Below, piece after piece: positions 53,626 to 57,684 of a stretch of DNA of 57,684 nucleotides (position 1 is the first letter of the stretch; each line of letters starts with the position of its first letter). The notes below the pieces were generated by a model. That model had not been told where the DNA came from, ran no database searches, and saw only the letters and a list, made by a program, of their open reading frames with translations. A program made the position numbers and the translations under genes. Origin of the DNA: Bacteroidales bacterium (GTDB lineage: Bacteria > Bacteroidota > Bacteroidia > Bacteroidales > UBA932); the NCBI GenBank assembly GCA_015060335.1, contig SUYR01000020.1, positions 1 to 57,684 of the forward strand, given 5' to 3'.

Positions 53626-56600
53626 ATGAAACAGACAATTAAAGGATTTTTAACCATCGTCTTAGGCGCGCTTTTCTCATTGAGCGCCTTCGCTCAGGTT
53701 ACGACGTCATCTATTTCAGGATATGTTACGGATGAAAATGCTGAACCCATGGTGGGTGCGGCAATCGTTGCCGTTCATACCCCTTCCGGCACACAATATT
53801 ATGGTGTAGCAAACGATAAAGGCCGTTTCAATATAGATGGAATGCGTACAGGAGGTCCATATCTCGTTGAGATTTCATTTGTCGGCATGAAAACTGTCAG
53901 AGTTGATGGAGTGGTCCTCAAATTGGGTGAGCCTGCTGCCATTGACGTGGTTCTCAAGACTTCGGAAAGCCTGGATGCTGCTATCCTTACATCAGATGCT
54001 TCATTTACATCAAATCTCACAGGTGCAGGATCCAACTACGGCCTCTCGGTACTGGAAGATGTGCCGACTATAGACAGAAGCGTATATGACGTAGTGAGAT
54101 TCTCTCCGCTCGTAAGCCAGATAGGCAAGGGTCTCACATTCACAGGTACAAACAACAGATATAATAACTTCATGATTGACGGAGCAGAAGCCAATGACTC
54201 ATTCGGACTCAATCCGTCAGGTACCAACGGCGGTATGACAGGTGCAAACCCTGTGTCTATGGATGCTCTTGAGGAAGTTCAGGTTGCAATCGCTCCGTTC
54301 GATGTGCGTCAGTCCGGCTTCACAGGCGGTGCGATCAATGCGGTGACCAAGTCAGGTACAAACGAGGTGAAGGGTAGTGCATATACCTATTTCAATAATC
54401 AGGATTTCATCGGAGTCACCCCTGGAAAAGATATCAAGGAAAGGACAAGATATCAGAATCAGACAAGCCAGGTGTATGGTGTGACAGTAGGTGCACCTAT
54501 AATAAAGGATAAGCTGTTCGTGTTCGTAAGTGCTGAATATGACAGACAGTCCACACCTAATATATATACTCCTCTGAACGGAACATATGGTGATGCCTTC
54601 TCTGCCGACGAGGCAAGAAAGGTCTTGAATCATTATAAGGAAAACTATGCAAAGGGTGTGGCCGGTTTCAATGAAAGCATAGATCCTAAGCAGATCGTTT
54701 CAAGTTCTGTAAATGCTCTTGCCCGTATCGACTGGAATATCAACAGGAACAACAAGCTGATGATCAGATATCAGCATATGAATGCAAGCGCAGACAACTA
54801 CAAGTCAAATTCAGGTGCATATTATTTCGCCAATTCCGGCTATAAGCTTTCAACGGTAAACAATATCGCTGTAGTGGAGCTCAATTCAAGGATATCAGAC
54901 ATGGTTTCCAACGAATTCAGGGCAAGCGCAGTCATTGTCAGAGACCATAGGGATGTGGCATATAATGGCGCATCTGTCAGAATCAGAGGCTTCAAGGGAC
55001 TGAGTGATGTCTATATAGGCTCGGAAAAAAGTTCAGGTGCAAATGCTGTAAATACCGATACATATAATATATCGGACAATGTCTCGATATATGCAGGTAA
55101 TCATCATATCACAGTCGGTACCCACAACGATTTCTATATCTTCAACAATCTTTTCCTTCAGAATTCATTCGGAGGATATGAATTCAAGACATTGGAGGAT
55201 TACTATGCAAACAAGATCAACAAGTTCCAGTTTGCATATGCGGATCCGACCGTTGAGGGCGTGACAGATTCAAGATGGTCTGCAAAGGCTTATGCTGCGA
55301 GATTCGGTTTCTATGCTCAGGATGAGTGGACTCCGAACAGAAACTTCATGCTTACATACGGCATCAGGGCAGATATTCCGGTTATGTTCAACACTCCTAC
55401 GGCGAATGAGACATATAACGGGACTGATCTTGCCAAGTCGAAAGATGAGTACATAGGAACGGTTCCGGATGCTACAGTCCTTGTCTCTCCAAGAGTGGGA
55501 TTCCGTTGGTTTATAGATGATGACCACAGGACACTGCTTCGCGGAGGAGCCGGTATCTTTACAGGACGTGTTCCGTTTGTATGGCTGGCAAATGCATATA
55601 ACAATACAGGCGTAGAGACAAAGTCGATTTATCTGAGTGGAGCCAAGATTCCTGAAAACTTCCCGCTTACAAGCAATCCATATGCTGATGTGGTTGACAA
55701 AAATCTGGTTTCAGGTGTAGCTGGAACTGACGTAAATACATTGAGCAGGAAATTCAAATATCCGCAGACATTCCGTGCAAACATCGGATTTGAGCACGAT
55801 TTCGGAGCAGGCTGGAACTTCGTGTTTGATGCAGTCTATTCAAAGTCGTTCAACAACGTGTTCTTCAACAATATCAATCTGGTGAGGTCTTCTTCAACAG
55901 CAGTTGCAATGGTTGATGCTGCAACAGCGGACAAGAACTCTTCGAGTGTGTTGTCATATTATGACAGGGCCTTGACCGATTATCAGAATGTCATAGCTTT
56001 GGAGAATACCAATCTGGGTTACTCATACTCATTGAGCGGACAGATCAGCAAGAGCTTTGACTTCGGTCTTGACCTGATGGCTTCATATACATTCGGACAT
56101 TCATATGCGGTGAATGACGGTCTGGGCTCAGTGGCGAAGACAAATCATCAGGCATATGTCTCAACGGATGCCACAACTCCGGCATTGTCATATTCATATT
56201 TCGACAAGCCTCACAAGATAATGGGAATGATATCTTATACATCCCCTATGTATGCAAGAATGAAGACCCACGTTTCGTTCGTTTACCAGGGACAGAGCGG
56301 TAACAGGTTCTCATATATGACATTCGACTCTTATGATGTGAACAACAGCGGTGGTGCCGGCGGATTCCTTCTTTATGTCCCTACGAAGGACGAACTTTCG
56401 CAGATGACATGGGGTGGAGAAGATGCTGCCGGGCAGGCAGCAGCCTTTGAGAAACTCATCTCTGAAGATAAGTATCTGAGCAGCCGCAGGGGACAGTTTA
56501 CGGAAAGGTTTGGAGGTATTTCTCCGTTCGAGCATCGTTTCGACCTGCATCTCGCACAGGACTTCTACTATGACAGGAAGACTGGACGTAAGATCCAGTT

Positions 56601-56826
56601 CATGGTTGACTTCCTTAATATAGGCAACCTTCTTAATCCTGAATGGGGACTTGTGGACGACTACTCTTCGTCTCTCCATCAGTACAAGCAGGTTCTCGGT
56701 GTTGCAGGTGTGACAGAGGACGGCAAATACAAGGTGCCTTCATACCAGTTCGTTGACGGCAAACTCAGCATAGAAGACCTTCCTTCACGCTGGAGATGCC
56801 AGATCGGTCTGAGGGTTACATTCTAA
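53626..56826 (+). CDS. Oar-like TonB-dependent receptor
   Basis: The 1066-aa outer-membrane protein has a signal peptide ending AFAQ, then a carboxypeptidase-regulatory-like domain (about 28-112; SGYVTDENAEPMVGAAIV, KGRFNIDGMRTGGPY). The plug is at about 120-250, with NRYNNFMIDGAEAND and GGAINAVTKSGTNEVKGS, which is typical of Oar-type receptors. A large barrel ends in CQIGLRVTF. There is no STN domain and no susD next to it, unlike the receptor at 5819. Oar-like receptors take up or export peptides and proteins in some Bacteroidota; the ligand here is unknown. Confidence 0.92.
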   Translation: MKQTIKGFLTIVLGALFSLSAFAQVTTSSISGYVTDENAEPMVGAAIVAVHTPSGTQYYGVANDKGRFNIDGMRTGGPYLVEISFVGMKTVRVDGVVLKLGEPAAIDVVLKTSESLDAAILTSDASFTSNLTGAGSNYGLSVLEDVPTIDRSVYDVVRFSPLVSQIGKGLTFTGTNNRYNNFMIDGAEANDSFGLNPSGTNGGMTGANPVSMDALEEVQVAIAPFDVRQSGFTGGAINAVTKSGTNEVKGSAYTYFNNQDFIGVTPGKDIKERTRYQNQTSQVYGVTVGAPIIKDKLFVFVSAEYDRQSTPNIYTPLNGTYGDAFSADEARKVLNHYKENYAKGVAGFNESIDPKQIVSSSVNALARIDWNINRNNKLMIRYQHMNASADNYKSNSGAYYFANSGYKLSTVNNIAVVELNSRISDMVSNEFRASAVIVRDHRDVAYNGASVRIRGFKGLSDVYIGSEKSSGANAVNTDTYNISDNVSIYAGNHHITVGTHNDFYIFNNLFLQNSFGGYEFKTLEDYYANKINKFQFAYADPTVEGVTDSRWSAKAYAARFGFYAQDEWTPNRNFMLTYGIRADIPVMFNTPTANETYNGTDLAKSKDEYIGTVPDATVLVSPRVGFRWFIDDDHRTLLRGGAGIFTGRVPFVWLANAYNNTGVETKSIYLSGAKIPENFPLTSNPYADVVDKNLVSGVAGTDVNTLSRKFKYPQTFRANIGFEHDFGAGWNFVFDAVYSKSFNNVFFNNINLVRSSSTAVAMVDAATADKNSSSVLSYYDRALTDYQNVIALENTNLGYSYSLSGQISKSFDFGLDLMASYTFGHSYAVNDGLGSVAKTNHQAYVSTDATTPALSYSYFDKPHKIMGMISYTSPMYARMKTHVSFVYQGQSGNRFSYMTFDSYDVNNSGGAGGFLLYVPTKDELSQMTWGGEDAAGQAAAFEKLISEDKYLSSRRGQFTERFGGISPFEHRFDLHLAQDFYYDRKTGRKIQFMVDFLNIGNLLNPEWGLVDDYSSSLHQYKQVLGVAGVTEDGKYKVPSYQFVDGKLSIEDLPSRWRCQIGLRVTF

Positions 56827-56831
56827 TTCTT

Positions 56832-56937
56832 CTGTCATCTAATCAACTGATTCATAGTGTTTTATAGAAACGCGATTCCCCGCCGCAGGGGAATCGCGTT
56901 TTCGTAATGCGCTGTGGGAGAGAGCTTTAGCTGCCAG
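56832..56937. repeat. 106-bp palindromic element, copy D
   Basis: The ends are CTGTCATCTAA (56832-56842) and TTTAGCTGCCAG (56926-56937). The core is AACGCGATTCCCC with GGGGAATCGCGTT. It begins 6 bp after the receptor stop and probably works as its terminator. Confidence 0.88.
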
Positions 56938-56963
56938 ACGTTTGCGCTTATTTTTCAAAAAGT

Positions 56964-56994
56964 TTTGTCAAACCAAAAATTTTTGCTACCTTTG
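56964..56994 (+). promoter_or_regulatory. Bacteroidota-type promoter for rplM-rpsI
   Basis: TTTG (56964-56967) and TACCTTTG (56987-56994) are 19 bp apart. A leader of about 58 nt precedes the rplM start. Confidence 0.75.
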
Positions 56995-57058
56995 CGCCCC
57001 CTATGTGGTATAGGATCGCATAGAAATTATTAAGTATTAACCATTTAAACAGTACAAG

Positions 57059-57511
57059 ATGGACACACAGAGCTACAAAACGGTATCCCTCAAGGCAGGC
57101 GATATCAAGAAGGAGTGGGTTGTGATCGATGCGACTGACCTCGTGCTCGGACGTCTTGCTGCCAGAGTTGCACTTGTTCTTCGCGGTAAGAACAAGCCTT
57201 CTTTCACTCCGCACATGGATTGTGGTGACAATGTCATCATCATCAACGCGGACAAGATCAGACTCACTGGTAAGAAGATGACTGACAAGGTGTATGTACG
57301 TTACACTGGCTACCCAGGTGGACAGCGTTTCTCTACACCAAAGGAGCTTCTCGCAAAGAAACCTACTGAAGTCTTAAGGATGGCTGTCAAAGGCATGCTT
57401 CCTAAGAATCGTCTTGGATCGAAGATCCTCGGCAACCTGTATCTTTACGCAGGCAACGAGCATCCTCACCAGGCACAGAACCCAAAAACAATCACTTTAA
57501 ACGAAATTTAA
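57059..57511 (+). CDS. rplM: 50S ribosomal protein L13
   Basis: The 150-aa protein has [19 protein letters not shown] near the start, then [19 protein letters not shown], the YRHTGYPGG-like [10 protein letters not shown] and a [11 protein letters not shown] motif, all standard for L13. It is an early 50S assembly protein. The rpsI gene starts 7 bp after its stop. Confidence 0.98.
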   Translation: MDTQSYKTVSLKAGDIKKEWVVIDATDLVLGRLAARVALVLRGKNKPSFTPHMDCGDNVIIINADKIRLTGKKMTDKVYVRYTGYPGGQRFSTPKELLAKKPTEVLRMAVKGMLPKNRLGSKILGNLYLYAGNEHPHQAQNPKTITLNEI

Positions 57512-57518
57512 GCAGAGC

Positions 57519-57684
57519 ATGAAAGTAGTAAACGCCCTTGGAAGACGTAAATCAGCAGTCGCTCGCGTTTATGTCGTGCCTGGAAAAGGTAACATCGTGA
57601 TCAACGGCCGTGAACTCAATGAGTATTTCAAAGAGGACACTCTTCGTTACATTGTTAACCAGCCATTTGAGGTAACAGGCACTA
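57519..57684 (+). CDS. rpsI: 30S ribosomal protein S9 (5' part)
   Basis: The frame starts at ATG 57519 and runs off the window after 55 codons. The N-terminus [19 protein letters not shown] and the following [15 protein letters not shown] are typical of S9, whose C-terminal tail reaches the P-site tRNA. It follows rplM, the usual L13-S9 pair. Confidence 0.96.
   Translation, partial: MKVVNALGRRKSAVARVYVVPGKGNIVINGRELNEYFKEDTLRYIVNQPFEVTGT

Overview
The window is a chromosomal segment of a Bacteroidota bacterium, most likely a gut-type Bacteroidales. The support is its SusC/SusD pair with STN domain, FecR and ECF sigma factor, FISUMP and BACON lipoproteins, GH20/GH88/GH172 enzymes, a lack of Shine-Dalgarno sequences, and many -7 boxes of the form TAnnTTTG (often TATCTTTGC or TACCTTTGC), some with TTTG about 20 bp upstream. 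I cannot name the genus. An uncultured Cryptobacteroides/UBA932-like lineage is only a guess.

Layout. 1-2.4 kb: end of the ribosomal alpha operon (rpsK, rpsD, rpoA, rplQ) and a clear terminator. 2.5-20.5 kb: a polysaccharide-utilization-type locus: GH20 hexosaminidase, ECF sigma factor, FecR anti-sigma, STN-type SusC, SusD, PKD/PQQ-propeller lipoprotein, glycerophosphodiesterase (GDPD) lipoprotein, BACON/PQQ-propeller lipoprotein broken by a one-base frameshift, lamin-tail plus GHL10-like lipoprotein and a second GDPD lipoprotein. On the opposite strand lie nagB and a NagB-like/PIG-L fusion. The gene set suggests uptake and breakdown of a polymer containing both N-acetylhexosamine and glycerophosphate (for example GlcNAc-decorated teichoic acid), but the substrate is an inference. 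20.5-23.6 kb: S1/P1 nuclease and the membrane pyrophosphatase hppA. 23.6-27.3 kb: an AAA ATPase and a FISUMP lipoprotein with 300-bp internal repeats, bracketed by a second copy of the last 30 bp of hppA, which looks like an insertion at the hppA 3' end. 27.3-36 kb: GH88, sufB-pnuC-like-sufC-sufD(short)-ispE, an unknown lipoprotein and GH172. 36-51.5 kb: housekeeping genes (tsaE, yifB, mlaEF, rsmE, yfcE-like, radA, nhaC, queH, a protease/HAD operon, miaA, smpB) with a tiny cysteine-rich lipoprotein before radA. 51.6-57.7 kb: metK with a long leader holding a SAM-II-like riboswitch, an intrinsic terminator and an 18-bp minisatellite; an Oar-like TonB-dependent receptor; rplM and the start of rpsI.

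Scattered through the intergenic gaps are several repeat families. The most striking is a palindromic element present four times at exactly 106 bp, with CTGGCAnCTAA-type terminal inverted repeats and a GATTCCCC/GGGGAATC core hairpin. No tRNA, rRNA, CRISPR array, phage gene or transposase was seen.
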